Source of the DNA: Brachypterus glaber
Lineage: Eukaryota; Arthropoda; Insecta; Coleoptera; Kateretidae
Reading direction: 5' to 3'
DNA: 64,000 bases
Assembly (NCBI GenBank): GCA_958510825.1
Contig: OY294044.1
Location: forward strand, 69,328,095-69,392,094
Every line of letters begins with the position of its first letter. The stretch's first letter is position 1. Below are positions 11,400 through 22,965 of this stretch, one piece after another. The notes below the pieces were generated by a model. It did no database searches, was not told the origin of the DNA, and saw only the letters and a list, made by a program, of their open reading frames with translations. The position numbers and the translations under genes were made by a program.

Positions 11400-13234
11400 A
11401 TAATATAATAATAATAATATATAATAATGCATTTATTCCAGTCAAAAAACCATATAAAAATAAAATATACATTTGTACATGTAAAAAAGTAATTATGAGA
11501 AAAAAAAAAAAAACATACGGTAGAAGTAACAAATTATCAAAAGCAGAGGCGGCGCCAGTTAGCAATAACTGGAGAACTCCAAAAGATATCAGATTGAACT
11601 AGAGACCTGAGGAGTTTGTTGGCGTTGGACGTCAGGCGGCCAACATAGCTGGCTATTGTTTTACGGCGCAACGCATCCAGAGTGTCTACGCGAGCCTGAG
11701 TAAACATTTCAGATGCACTGTTGTACCTAGGAAGTCTGTGCATTATACGAAAAGCGTCGTTATAACACACGCGCAAGGTACGCCACGACGCCATTGTATG
11801 ATTACACCAAAGTTCGGCCGAATACATGTTACAACAGTAAGTCTTGAAAAGAAAGTTTTTTACATCGGAAGAGCACATAGCAAATCGTCTGGCAAGCATA
11901 TTAGCGCGGACGCATAAAGTCTTATAGTGTCTTTTTATTTCAGCGTTATCACAGAGGTTATCGACTATTATATGACCTAGATATTTGACTTCGGAGACAC
12001 GTTCAATTACTGAGTCGTTTAGAAAAACTGGGGGCACAAAAACGTCTCTATACAACGCGGGTTTAAACACCAAAACTTTGCACTTATCACAGTTATAGCT
12101 CAGATAAGAGAGTTGGGCAAATTCTTCACACTTGCGTAGCAATTTACGAAGACCTTCTAGGGAGGGACATAGAAGCACCATGTCGTCAGCATAACTAATG
12201 CAGTTCACTTTAGCACCACCGATAAAGCAGCCTGCAGAAACGGCAGCGAGAATGTAGTGCAGTTCATCAATGTAAGCATTGAAACAGTCTGGAGCCAATA
12301 AGCTTCCCTGGCGAACACCATTCCGTTGTTTAAAAGTAAAGGACTCTGAAGAGCCCCAAAGGACAGATGCTGTGGCACTACAGTTCCAGTTTTGTATGAT
12401 ATATTTAGGCACATTTCGTCTAAGAAGTACCTTAATAAGCGTTGCGTGGTGAACTCTATCGAAGGCTTTTTTAAGATCCAGGAATATGGCGTAGACAGGA
12501 GTATTTCTCTTGAGGTAGTAGTGAGCTGTTTCCTTAAGAAGATGTATAGCCTCAACAGTACCCACATGCTTCTTAAAACCAAATTGATGGTCACATGTTC
12601 GAAGAAAGGAGCCGCATCTCTTAAGAATAACAAGTTCAAGTACTTTGGAGAACGTCGAAGAAATAGCAATTGGGCGGTAATTAGAAGAGGATGATACATC
12701 GCCACTTTTATTTTTTACAATTGGTATAATCGTGCTTTTAGTTAGAGAAGAGGGCGTTGATCCATGAGACAGCATACAGGAGAAACACATAGCCAGAAGT
12801 GGGTACAACGCTTCATGTGAATAGATTACGTGTTCAGGGCATAAGCCGTCGCAACCGGCAGCTTTTCCACGCTTTAGTTGTAGAATCGCTGCTTTAATAT
12901 CATGAGGAGAGACTAAGCATTCTTCGTAATCCTCAACATCTAAATCTAATAAGTTGTAGTCGTCGTAAAGGTTACTAAGCTTTTCGTAGGTTTTTCCCCA
13001 ATATTGGGCAATGTTCGCCTCACCAGGAGTCTGATCTATGCAAGTAGATAGGGATAAAGCGGTGTTATTAGTCTTTTTACAAGCTTTCCAGAAGTTTACA
13101 AAATCTTTTTCTAGGTGAGTCGTAGCTAAAGCGTCCGCTCGTATCTGATCCTCGCGACGTCTGATAGATTTGAGCTTAGCTTTAAAGTTTTTCCGTAAGC
13201 GTTGACGCTCAAGGTTTGGCTTTTGCATGGCCAT
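11400..13234 (-). mobile_element. 5'-truncated CR1/L2/Rex1-group LINE
   Basis: Minus-strand LINE with one long reverse transcriptase frame, a short 3' untranslated region and a terminal TTA/ATT microsatellite (about 11400-11430) directly after GGAATAAATG. No endonuclease domain is encoded: a TAA lies four codons upstream of the first Met. The copy is therefore 5' truncated or its 5' part has decayed. Confidence 0.85.
11537..13234 (-). CDS. Non-LTR retrotransposon reverse transcriptase, 565 residues
   Basis: RNA-directed DNA polymerase of a LINE; it copies element RNA at a nicked chromosomal target. The finger motif NYRPIAIS is at 185-192. Palm motif A FLDLKKAFDRV holds the first catalytic Asp (253). 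Motif B NGVRQGSLLAP is at 305-315, motif C ISYADDMVLL holds the YADD pair (348-351), and the primer-grip-like EVKYLGHII is at 415-423. After it comes a helical C-terminus with LPRYNSASEM and RRKTIASYVGRL. The frame is intact through the palm and thumb and ends at Phe565. Met1 is the first available start after an in-frame stop. Residues 1-60 are Lys/Arg-rich, as in the linker before the polymerase. The apurinic endonuclease expected before this region is absent, so the copy cannot be autonomous. Sequence style fits the CR1/L2/Rex1 group; the exact clade is an inference. Open frames at 12205-12705 (minus) and 12392-12694 (plus) are shadows. Confidence 0.9.
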   Translation of the reverse strand: MAMQKPNLERQRLRKNFKAKLKSIRRREDQIRADALATTHLEKDFVNFWKACKKTNNTALSLSTCIDQTPGEANIAQYWGKTYEKLSNLYDDYNLLDLDVEDYEECLVSPHDIKAAILQLKRGKAAGCDGLCPEHVIYSHEALYPLLAMCFSCMLSHGSTPSSLTKSTIIPIVKNKSGDVSSSSNYRPIAISSTFSKVLELVILKRCGSFLRTCDHQFGFKKHVGTVEAIHLLKETAHYYLKRNTPVYAIFLDLKKAFDRVHHATLIKVLLRRNVPKYIIQNWNCSATASVLWGSSESFTFKQRNGVRQGSLLAPDCFNAYIDELHYILAAVSAGCFIGGAKVNCISYADDMVLLCPSLEGLRKLLRKCEEFAQLSYLSYNCDKCKVLVFKPALYRDVFVPPVFLNDSVIERVSEVKYLGHIIVDNLCDNAEIKRHYKTLCVRANMLARRFAMCSSDVKNFLFKTYCCNMYSAELWCNHTMASWRTLRVCYNDAFRIMHRLPRYNSASEMFTQARVDTLDALRRKTIASYVGRLTSNANKLLRSLVQSDIFWSSPVIANWRRLCF

Positions 13235-14284
13235 GTTGCAACATCGTTAAATATTATTTTGCATTAACTACTTACAACTTTTTGAATTTTGGAATGAAAT
13301 TCCTCAATTATTATTAGCAATAAGATTCGCTATCGAAAGTAATTATTTTATATTTATAACAGAAAATATTTAATTGATTAGACAAATATTTAAAAATAGC
13401 CTTTACGTCCTTCCAAGGCCGAACAATACAGATTTGTTTTGTAAATTAAAAAAAAATCATGATTGTTTACAACACTATTAAAATTTGAATCATCAATATT
13501 GTTCATAGAGTTATACATGGTGTTTGAAAAATTTTATCTTCTCAAAAGATATCGGAGATTACACCTGACAGGACGGTTGATGCTACTGTCATTTTGATCT
13601 TTTATTTTGGTCTGTTTTATCAAGCAAGATAGTAAATTGAAAATCGCACAGTAAATATTTTTACAACAGGTTTGAATAGTATATGTTTGTGTATAGAATA
13701 TAGTTGTTTTATAAAATAAACTACGCAGTATATTCGCACATCCAATATTCGAATCTGCTTTGAAAATATTCACTGTGCGGTTTTTAATTTACTACCTTGC
13801 TTGATGAAACAGACTACAGTAAATTATCTTTCTACCAGAGCCGTAACTAGAAATAAAGTTAGAGTGTCCCAGCTCCCAGAATGTAAAGAAATGAGCTCCT
13901 CCGTCATTATTTTTTTTTTAATTTGCATGAATTTTAATCTTTTATAGATTTTAGTTATACGTGTGTAATTTCAAACTTTTTAATCAAGTTCAGCGCCACA
14001 GGAGATTTTTTTTTATAATTTAATTTCACAATTTTTTAAAAAATCTCAGAATTTCAAAAATAAATTATTTTATAATGTTACTCACACTTCTTGGCAGAAC
14101 TGTGCCCGTGGCTGCGAGTCTGTGATTACTTTATAGGTAATTATGTTTCACAGGCAAAAATTTTAATCATCTTCCAAATCTTATAAGAAAATTATTCTAT
14201 AAGAAATAGACTTAATTACAAATTTTCCACACGTTTGGTTTTGAGTTAAGTAAAAAAAAACTAATTAATGAATAGTAAATAGTA
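13235..14284. other. Unassigned AT-rich stretch
   Basis: No feature recognised. The 79-residue open frame at 13534-13773 (minus) shows no motif. Confidence 0.4.
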
Positions 14285-15256
14285 GGGGAGACTGGGGTAA
14301 ATTGAAACATTTATGAGAAAATTGCTTACTGTAACTAGATTTTAACTCCGATCCATTTGGCAATGCGCTTTAATTACAGCCCAATTATCTGGGTATAACA
14401 TTGCAATATTGTTTTAGTCCCATATATGCCATTAAAATAAATAAAAGCATTTTTATAGCTATATGTTAAATGTGTCAACTGTCCCCACACCTGGGTCAAT
14501 TGAAATAGTACCTGGGGTTAGTTGAAACACATGTTAAATAAGGACAAATATTTTTTTTACAACTGGTTTTTATTCTTTTTCATCTCAGACAGGGCTCCAC
14601 TTATCTTGAGATTCAAAAAAATTGTAAATGTCATGGGTTAAAAATATACAAATTGTAATTTTAGCAGTAGTTGAAACGTTTTTTTTTTAGTCATTAACTT
14701 TTTCTAAGTAGGGATAAAAGTTGTAATTTTAGCAGTAGTGGATTCGAAAAAGTTGTATTTTTAAGATAAAATAAGATAACTTGGATAATTATCCAACAAT
14801 TTGTAAAAATTTAAATTATAATTTAAAAAAATAATGGGTTAAAAGGCGTTTCAACCGACCCCAGAGAAATTGTTTGAATAGTCCCTAGCACATGTTTCGA
14901 TACATTTAAGTAGAAAAAAATATATCTCATACGTGAATAATAACCACATCCCTTCAAGCTTGAACATTAAGAGTCACTATATTCTAAAGGACCCTTTAAA
15001 AAACACAATACTTTTGGATTAATAAGAAAAAGAATAAAAACTAAAATACTTACATTTGTTTTCAAAAAAGAAGTTCACTCACATAAAAACATGATGCCTT
15101 TTGATGCCTTTTATTAGAGGCGCTGAGTACTGATTGACACGTTCCAACACGAAAGCCGCTTCCTTTGCCCTTGGGCCCCCACCGCTTTTAGAACTTGCTT
15201 CGGATATATTCGACTTGTTTCAAACGACCCCCGTTTCAATTGACCCCAGTCTCCCC
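14285..15256. mobile_element. TA-flanked TIR element (GGGGAGACTG type 1)
   Basis: 972 bases. Left terminus GGGGAGACTGGGGTAAATTG; right terminus CAATTGACCCCAGTCTCCCC. A TA dinucleotide flanks both ends (14283-14284 and 15257-15258), as for Tc1/mariner-superfamily insertions. The interior repeats the terminal theme as TTGAAAC words. No transposase frame. Another element with the same first ten bases lies at 54925-56465. Confidence 0.85.
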
Positions 15257-15846
15257 TATATACATAGTAAATAGTAAATAGTGCCAGGTAATAGATGTTA
15301 TTTTCTAAAATTTAGCTTCATATTATGAGAACTATATTTTAAACACATATTTTTCCTTGTTTTACTTATTCAGTCTCAAACTAGACAATAATATACACTG
15401 CCATTTTTAAAATGTATTTCTGTATAAACCGACCAAAGTTTTTTTTTAGTCGAAATCTTTTTTTTTAAATAAAATATTACAAAAATAATAATAAAAAAAA
15501 TTAAAAAAAATGACTCTTGAAATTTAAAACGAAATCAAAATGTAAAAAAAATTAAAATAGATTTAGTTATAATTTATAATTTATTTATTGAACGCCATAA
15601 AAATAAAACTATTTTAGTATTGTCAATATTAAATAAACTTACCGACAAAGACCATACACCATTTAAAACTGAGTAAAAGTTAATTAAATATTAATAATAA
15701 AATGTTTTATGGATAATGGTAGCTTTAATTTTATTTTATTTACTATTAAACGACAACAGTTTAATAAAATACACAGGTCTAAACCTACATGAGTTTTAAT
15801 TGCTAAAACCGCCCAAGCTTAACAAACCCATTGAAAATCTGTTTTA
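15257..15846. other. AT-rich stretch with AATAGTA words
   Basis: Short AATAGTAAATAGTA words occur on both sides of the preceding element (14271-14284 and 15265-15283). No gene. Confidence 0.4.
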
Positions 15847-15988
15847 TTAGGTTTGTTTTGGTTCTCGAATATCTCAGTTCTGAACTGATTCGGAACCGGC
15901 GCAGTTGCAAGTGGGCAATGCTCAGTCACAACTGCACCCATTTCAAACCAGTTTGAAACTGTGATTTTTGAGAACCAAAACAAACCTA
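15847..15988. mobile_element. 142-bp MITE
   Basis: Terminal inverted repeats TAGGTTTGTTTTGGTTCTC and GAGAACCAAAACAAACCTA. Flanking bases contain TTAT/TTAA, so the exact target duplication is ambiguous. Non-coding interior, more GC-rich than its surroundings. Confidence 0.85.
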
Positions 15989-16521
15989 TTAAAGTGACGG
16001 TCTAGAACTACCTACTAGCACAATAAAAATCACTAAAATGAAACTTTATGCAAACTTGTATACTACCAGAGATTATGCACATAGAAACATTCTCATTTAG
16101 CAAAAAATTATTTTATAAATTCTCATTTAATAAATTACACTAGATATTAGTATCGATTACATCGGTTTGGCGATTATCTTCGAATAAAAAGTCCAAACTA
16201 AGATTCAGATTCTCTGATTTTTTCGTGACCTTATTTTCTTGTTTTTGTCATTTTTTTGTCGTCAACTACTTCTCATGGCATAGTAGAAATACAGCTACTT
16301 AGCCAACAATCTCAAAAAAATACCTTTTCGCTTCCTTATTGAGTGAAACAGAATATGGGCCAAGAAGGTGCCTTTTTGTACCTACCTTATTACGTTCTTG
16401 CCCTGCAATAATCGATTCTACCCAGCTTGCGACAGTCAGCACAATTTTTATAGTTTTTATAGTGGAAGAGCGCGAAACTGCATTTTTGTGTACGCCATTA
16501 CCAACTGGATACAGTTAAATC
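15989..16521. other. Unassigned stretch before the assembly gap
   Basis: No feature recognised. An open frame that appears to cross the gap is an artefact of the N run. Confidence 0.5.
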
Positions 16522-16721
16522 NNNNNNNNNNNNNNNNNNNNNNNNNNNNNNNNNNNNNNNNNNNNNNNNNNNNNNNNNNNNNNNNNNNNNNNNNNNNNNN
16601 NNNNNNNNNNNNNNNNNNNNNNNNNNNNNNNNNNNNNNNNNNNNNNNNNNNNNNNNNNNNNNNNNNNNNNNNNNNNNNNNNNNNNNNNNNNNNNNNNNNN
16701 NNNNNNNNNNNNNNNNNNNNN
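16522..16721. other. Assembly gap, 200 N
   Basis: A run of exactly 200 N, a round value that may be a placeholder and not a measured length. Confidence 0.99.
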
Positions 16722-17855
16722 ACATTAGATGAATTCTTTGAGGATAAAAATAAGAATGAAATGCTCTAAATTATTATATTATTATTGTAATTAATTTTAA
16801 TTTACATTTTTTACATGGGTAAATTTTACTATTTAATATATCAAAATTTATTTGTTTAAAAAATACTGTAAACATGTTAAAAAGAAATTCTTTTTTGACT
16901 GGTTCCACACCCGAAGGGGTATTTTGAACTCATATTGGAGTTTATGTTTATAATGTAGTCCGTTTGTTTGTTTTTAAATTTTTTGACTATTTTAGCCTGA
17001 AGATGACCCTAAATTCAAGTGTTGAAACAATTGTAGCTATTTTTTATAAATAAAATGCTTCAATAAAAAACTTTGGAGTAGACATAATAATTTTTTAATT
17101 TTGATAAACGATTGTCTATCTATAAAATTCGGCAAAAATTTTACAATTTCTTTTGAAATTCTAGCCGGTAATTAAATTGCAGAATATATTTTTTACAGTG
17201 CCGATAAAGATAAAGTTTTAATAGGGATAAGAAATTATTTTCATATGGACTAGAATGGATCAGTGATATTAGAAGTAAGGTTCTCAAAATCACGTTTTGG
17301 ATTAAGAATAAATTGTTAAACAAGGATTTGATAAAACAATGGATAATGGGCAAGAATGTAAAAATAAATTAAAAAATTATATAAAAATGTTAAAGAATAA
17401 TTATTTATGGTAATATTGAGGAAATATTAATTTTAGTTGCCGGGATCCGGTATGACTTCTTCTCAAAAAATGCTATTTAAATAAATAAACAAGATTATAT
17501 GAAATATAAAACCACAATCATAATCATTCCATTAAACCATTATTAATCAAAACCTTTAAGTGACCTAATACACCTATTCATTAGTCACTGATATGATGCA
17601 CAGGTCACTATAAAGAATCGTCTTCTCTAGACGTTTATTTGTTTATAAAATATATCCTGGTTTTGTAACATCTATAAATAGAATACTATAATTTAATCTA
17701 AGCGTAGTTATCATATTTAAATAATTTTAGATAATAATCTTATGATTTAAAACGAATTTATATTAATCTTTACCTACAGAACTCGGAACTTTATATTAAT
17801 AAAAAAAGTAACTATTTCATATTTTAGCTTAGCCGATATTTAAATTTTTCTCCTT
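16722..17855. other. AT-rich stretch containing a ribozyme-like motif
   Basis: Non-coding except for the structured motif at 16993-17039, which is followed by AAATAAAA-type words at 17046-17070. The 70-residue open frame at 17141-17353 (minus) has no motif. Confidence 0.4.
16993..17039 (+). ncRNA. Hammerhead-like motif, locus a
   Basis: Stem I: TAGC (16993-16996) pairs with GCTA (17036-17039). Core CTGAAGAT is at 16997-17004. Stem II opens GAC and closes GTT before GAA (17024-17026), with one internal mismatch and two further pairs. Stem III is the palindrome ACAATTGT (17027-17034), followed by unpaired A17035 at the expected cleavage position. Pairing was read by eye. The core differs from the hammerhead consensus CUGANGA by one extra U before stem II. 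Confidence 0.4.
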
Positions 17856-17999
17856 TAAGGCTGGGTTTATCAAAGTGCAGCTAAATTTAGTTGATACGTA
17901 ATAACCATAGCAAATCCAACCAAAATCCAGAATTTGCTCTTAACTGAGACTTTATCTTTTAGATAAAGTTTTAACTGTACACTGATAAACTGGGCCTTA
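17856..17999. mobile_element. 144-bp MITE
   Basis: Terminal inverted repeats TAAGGCTGGGTTTATCA and TGATAAACTGGGCCTTA. Non-coding. Confidence 0.85.
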
Positions 18000-18599
18000 G
18001 TCCTGTTTTTAAATATAGTATAGTAGGTATAAAATTTATCACACAGTATAATTAATTTCTAAATCACATTTTTTTTTAAATTTTTTTGGTCATTCCAAAC
18101 GGATAAAAATTGTTATGAATATGAATATGAATATCGCCCTGTAAATTTCAAAACATCGTATCTCAAAACATTTATTTTCGGTTCCTTGTACTAACCAACT
18201 CTATCCATAATGACTGGTAAATTATACAAACTCCAATTTATTACTCGAATATTACGTAACTTTAATTGAAGTTTTTATTATACAGGGTCATTCAGAAATA
18301 AGTTTGGGAAATTTCAGAGACGTGCCTAGACGGACAAAAGATGTGAGGCTTAACATGTTTGTCCCAAACTTTTTTATTATGTATATTTTTTTTTGGATTT
18401 TTTGTAATAAATATAGATTCCTTTAGTAAAAATACATAAAAAATGTCATATAGTGTAACACTGTAGGAACAACCGTTTTCAAAAAAAAAAATGCAATTAA
18501 GAGGAAGTAACATTTTGTGCCACTAAAAATGTTACTTTTTAAAAGGCTATTTACCCTTTAATATTAAATTTAGCTATTTTGGTGAAGAATACTTTTCAA
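18000..18599. other. Unassigned AT-rich stretch
   Basis: No feature recognised. GAATAT repeats at 18118-18135. Confidence 0.4.
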
Positions 18600-18877
18600 T
18601 ATGGGAGATTTAGCTCAGCGGTCAATGGCATCGATATAGCCTGACACTGATCTAATGATCGTGAGTTCAAACCTCACTGGCGCCGATTGCCTTTTTCAGT
18701 TAATTAATAATTGAAATTTGGCGAAGGCGTACTCCCTAGATATATTGGTTCGAAAGTCAATTAAAGCCGGTGGTTCCCTCTACAACTAGCCCACACAAGT
18801 CCTGGACTTAGGGGATGCTTAATTAAGTAGAATAGTACGAGGTTAAAAAACAAACATAAACATAAACATAAACATAA
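18600..18877 (+). mobile_element. tRNA-derived SINE, copy 1
   Basis: The head resembles a tRNA: an A-box-like TTAGCTCAGCGGTCAATGG (18610-18628) and a B-box GAGTTCAAACC (18663-18673), followed by TCACTGGCGCCG. The body contains TTAATTAATAATTGAAATTT and CTAGCCCACACAAGTCCTGG. The 3' end is AGTACGAGGTTAAA with a tail of AAACAT units. Short tandem tails like this suggest mobilisation by a LINE. Not a functional tRNA: the anticodon arm cannot be drawn and the spacing is wrong. A second copy, split by a MITE, is at 40618-41416. Confidence 0.85.
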
Positions 18878-18887
18878 TATATCCATC

Positions 18888-19000
18888 TTCGAAGGGCCGC
18901 AGCTCCCTTAGGGCTCATTTCCGTACCAACTTTTATAGGAACTTTTTTCATATTTTTTAACGTAGAATCACCTCTTAAAATATCATTCAGCATGTACAGA
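18888..19000. repeat. Fragment of a dispersed TA-element family D
   Basis: Contains GAAGGGCCGCAGCTCCCTTA, TTTATAGGAACTTTTTTCAT and GTAGAATCACCTC, shared with the complete element at 53630-54181 and the relative at 59300-59810. Confidence 0.65.
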
Positions 19001-19658
19001 GGTAATTAGTTCAAGGAACAGAATATTTATTTTTTTGAGATAAGATGTTTTAAAATTTACAAGACGATATAAATAATCTAAAAATTATGGGTACTGTTAT
19101 TTTTTTCTAACTGGCACCCGGGGAATGAGGCTAGGGGAAGATCTTATTCGAAAGATTGTACGTGTTCTATAGGCGACCTTGCATTCCTTGAATTCTTTCA
19201 AAGTGACAATTGAAAAAATCAGACAGTAGGTACCTAATAAATACACAGGTCTATAAAAAAAATAACATAAACCTTTAAGTTAAAACTAGACCATATTTTT
19301 ATTACGTTGAATTTGGACGTTGAAAACGAATTTTACAGTGAAAAAGCTCATTGACCCTTATTTTTTTGTTAAACTGCAAAAAAGAATACGTGCTAGCGAG
19401 ATTTGTACAATTCTCTAGCACCGAAACCATTGAATTTTGGGTAAATTCCCGAAGACACTTTTTATCAGAAACATAACTATAATATAACCAAATGTCTGCA
19501 AATTCTAACCGAAGCCACTTTTTAAAAATAGGACAGTCGAACGATAGTTTGACTATGCAATGAAATTCAAACCCTCTTTTTTTTAATCAAAAGTAGTTCG
19601 TTTGGAAAGCTTAAATCCAAGTTTGAATCCCTGTGCGATTTTTTTTTGCAATGTTATG
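19001..19658. other. Unassigned stretch with a weak direct repeat
   Basis: Text near 19430-19510 resembles text near 20055-20155 in the same orientation (both carry TTTTATCAGAA...ACTATAATATA), so the foldback that follows may have inserted in a duplicated sequence or be part of a larger unit. Confidence 0.4.
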
Positions 19659-20047
19659 TGCAAAAACGCATTTTTTTGCTTTTGGTTAATATTTCGGCTT
19701 CTATTCATAGCTCAACAACAAACCAACATGATATTTGTTCGTTACTGAATTCTCAATTTATGTAAATAACTTTTTTGTTTAAACAATCAGAAAAAAAGTT
19801 ACAAACCGTTAAAAATTTGAAAAAAAAATTCGGTTGTTCAAAAACAACCGGAAAACTCGTAATTTTTTGAATATGATGTCTATTTTATCAATTTTAACGC
19901 TCTGTAACTTTTTTTCTGATTGTTTAAGCAAAAAAGTTGTTAACATAGATTGTAGAGAATTTAATAACGAACAAATATCATGTTCAATTTTTGTTGAGCG
20001 ACGAATAGAAACCGAGATATGAACCAAAAGCAATAAAATGCGTTTTT
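19659..20047. mobile_element. Foldback element
   Basis: Near-palindrome of ~390 bases centred at about 19853. AACGCATTTTTTTGC on the left pairs with the right side ending AAATGCGTTTTT. The centre is CGGTTGTT...AACAACCG. The opposed open frames here (19809-20033 minus, 19834-20022 plus) are mirror images and not genes. Confidence 0.75.
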
Positions 20048-20675
20048 AAGGACCTAAACTATTGATTTTTGGAATTTTTGCTCATATGCAGGTTTTATCA
20101 GAATTTTGAGAACTATAATATATTAATAATTCATCCAAATCTGAAGTGATCTTCCACATTGTCAAATTAGTTTTTAGAGCCCAAAAATACGTAATAGTAA
20201 TGGAGCTCTCTACAACTAGAATTATGAAACAAAAGACGTCTACCCTATTTCTATCTCATTTGTGCTACACTTTCCAGCCAACCAAATAAATACTGTATTT
20301 GTTTTTCATACAACAAATACAGTATTTATTTGGTTGGCCAGAAAGTGTAGCGGCACGAATGAACATAGCTAATGTGAACCTGTAGAATAAGATAATTCTA
20401 CTAAAATTTAGATGGCGCCACAAATTTCTTTAATAGAAATATTATAGATACACTTTTCGCCCGGCCAAGTAAATATTGTATTTGTTCAACAAAGAACAAA
20501 TACAGAATTTGTTTGGTTGGGTGGATGTGGGAGTGTATGTATGTCTTCTATCCTTTTTGGGTAGAACTTTTGTCCCTGTCTAATCTAACGGGAGAAATCG
20601 CCATTGAACTTTTATCGTTATTTTCTTTTAACTTTTGCAGGACGTACTTTTTGATGGTAAATAAATAGGCCACGC

Positions 20676-20752
20676 CTATGAAGAAGAAGAAGAAGAAGAA
20701 GAAGAAGAAAAAGAAGGAGAAGAAGAAAAAAAGGAGAAGGAGAAGAAAAAAA
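20676..20752 (+). repeat. GAA/GGA microsatellite
   Basis: Imperfect purine tract of GAA units with GGA interruptions inside the composite element. Confidence 0.95.
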
Positions 20753-21062
20753 TTAAGAATTTTAGAAAGAGCACGTAGTGCGCATATACAAGCTACATAA
20801 ACTATAATGTACTACAATACATTGCAATGTACAATATTGTAGTACTATGTAATACTTTAGTATTATTAGATAACGCACTTAATTGAAAATCAACTTAATG
20901 CTAAAAATAGTCATAGTTTGTTCACATCAGAATAATTAAATTAAATAAACATAATAAATTTTTTATTGTCACACCTTTTATTATAAATATCATAAAATAC
21001 TATTATAATAAATATCATAAAATACTATTATAGTAGTTATGATCATTTTAATTAAAATAGTC

Positions 21063-22512
21063 TTGATTTATCTAGGAATTAACTGTCAATAAATAACAAA
21101 CTTAATGCATTAAATTTTGCGTTTGCGGATTTATTTTATTTTATTTTTTTAATAAATACCTACCGAAATTTCGACAAATCATAATTTTAGGTTGGCAGTT
21201 TTCATTTTCTGGGTGCCAGCCGCGGCTGCCTAAAAATGGATACCGTAAAACCTGAGAACTTTGCCCAGAGGGTGCAACTTTTCCCATCTGCAGGGTGATA
21301 TTTTTCCTTAAACGTGGCAATGTACCAGAAAGGTTTAATGTTAGCAGTTCGCTTTCTAGAATTGTCGAGATGAGCATAGTACTTAGACAGCTGCCCTACT
21401 GTAGTGTTGTAATTCAAAATCAGGTGAGTAAATATCGGCGATACTTTGGCGGTTTGTAGCACTGAAAGTTAAGGTTTGATGTGGCTTTATTTATTGGAAT
21501 ATTTTAATTAAACTTGCACTAGGTTTACATATTCTTACCAAAATAGTGATAAAATACTTTAGCTTATGTGAAGGAGGCGGCCTTTGCAAAAGAACTAAAA
21601 TTGAATATTTTTATTTTGAAAACTAGTCCTGTTTTGTGGTATAATATTTTTAAGAAGAAACACAGTCATTTGTTTATGTTCAAATTCTGTTTAAGAGATA
21701 ATTCGTTTATTTCTTATTAGTTTTAAACTTTATTGTTATGTTTAACTTGTCATGTTTTTTAGTTTTTTTTTAATAGAAAATTGGTTACTCACTTTTTAAT
21801 TTTTTTATTGCATCCCTATAATACACAGAAAAACACCTTTTTAAAAACGTCATGATTTATCTAGCAATTAACTGTCAATAAATAACAAACTTAATGCATT
21901 AAATTTTGCTTTTGAGGGTTTTTTTTTATTTTATTTTTTTAATAAACACCTACCGAAGGTTCGAAAAATCAGATTTTTAGGTTGGCAGTTTTCATTTTCT
22001 GACGGCTAGCCGCGGCTCCCTAAAAATGGATACCGTAAAACCTGACAACTTTGCCCAGAGGGTGAAATCTGCAGGGTGATTTTTTTTCCTTAAATGGTGG
22101 CAATGTACCAGAAAGGTTTGATGTGGCTTTATTTATTGCAATATTTTAATGAAATTAGGACTAGGTATTTCTTTACATATTATTACCAAAATATTGATAA
22201 AACACTAAGCTTATGTTAAGGAGGCGGCCTTTGCAAAAGAACTAAAATTGAATATTTTTATTTTGAAAACTAGTCCTGTTTTGTGATATAATATTTTTAA
22301 GAAGAAACACAGTCCTTTGTTTATGTTCAAGTTCTTTTAAAGAGATAAGTCGTTTACTTCTTATTAGTTTTAAGCTATATTGTTATGTTTAACTTTTCCT
22401 GGTATGATTTTTTAATTTTTTTTAGTTTTTTGATAAAAAATATGTTACTCACTTTTTAATTTTTTTATTGCATCGCTATAGTTCACAGAAAAAAACCTTT
22501 TTAAAAACGTAT
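21063..22512 (+). repeat. Tandem duplication, 0.66-0.78-kb unit, two copies
   Basis: Copy 1 about 21063-21844, copy 2 about 21852-22512. Both carry AATTAACTGTCAATAAATAA, GGATACCGTAAAACCTGA, TGCAGGGTGAT, GGAGGCGGCCTTTGC and TTTTTATTGCATC. Copy 2 lacks ~130 bases present in copy 1 (about 21335-21470). A short inverted piece of the same unit recurs at 22757-22787. The open frames at 21141-21462 (minus) lie in this repeat and show no domain. Confidence 0.85.
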
Positions 22513-22794
22513 TCAGTGGAAAAGATGTACTAAGCACAGTTAAAATTGCCTCACAGTGATTTTTTGTATTGTGGAAAAGTTGAAATTTTGGAGGCAACTT
22601 TGCCCACCACTTTTTTATTTAATTTTTTTCGTAATTATCTTTAAGTTAGAAATTATACACTTTGAAATGAATAACTTGCCATTGGAATCGATCATTTGGC
22701 TTAATTACTTTTACCGATTTTTTTTTCAAAAATGTTGCAATAAACCATATTTACCTGGGCAAAGTTGTCAGGTTTTACGGTATAGCTTTTGGGA

Positions 22795-22965
22795 GCCGGT
22801 CTTTCGTTCGCAAAAAATAACTTCGCGAACGAAACATCGCAAATTTTAATTTCGCAAGAACAAAACTTCGTATTGACATTAATTCGCGAACCAAAACTTC
22901 GCGAATCATTATATAGCATAAATAGTTAGTTCGCGGGTCATAATTTCGCAGAATGCCAGTTGTCG
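22795..22965 (-). repeat. TTCGC-word repeat, copy 1
   Basis: Dense reiteration of AACTTCGCGAA / CAAAACTTCGC words. An inverted relative is at 24655-24815. Both are flanked by a block of the type AAAGCT...GGTCTTTCTTTCGC. No coding function seen. Confidence 0.65.

Noticed and set aside
12205..12705. 166-residue open frame overlapping the reverse transcriptase, and an opposite-strand frame at 12392-12694
   Set aside because: Both are other-frame shadows of the reverse transcriptase; no motif of their own.
16368..16769. 133-residue open frame crossing the assembly gap
   Set aside because: Most of it is translated N; nothing supports coding on either side.
18600..18680. Possible tRNA gene
   Set aside because: A- and B-box-like words are present but the cloverleaf does not fold; the body and tail are those of a SINE.
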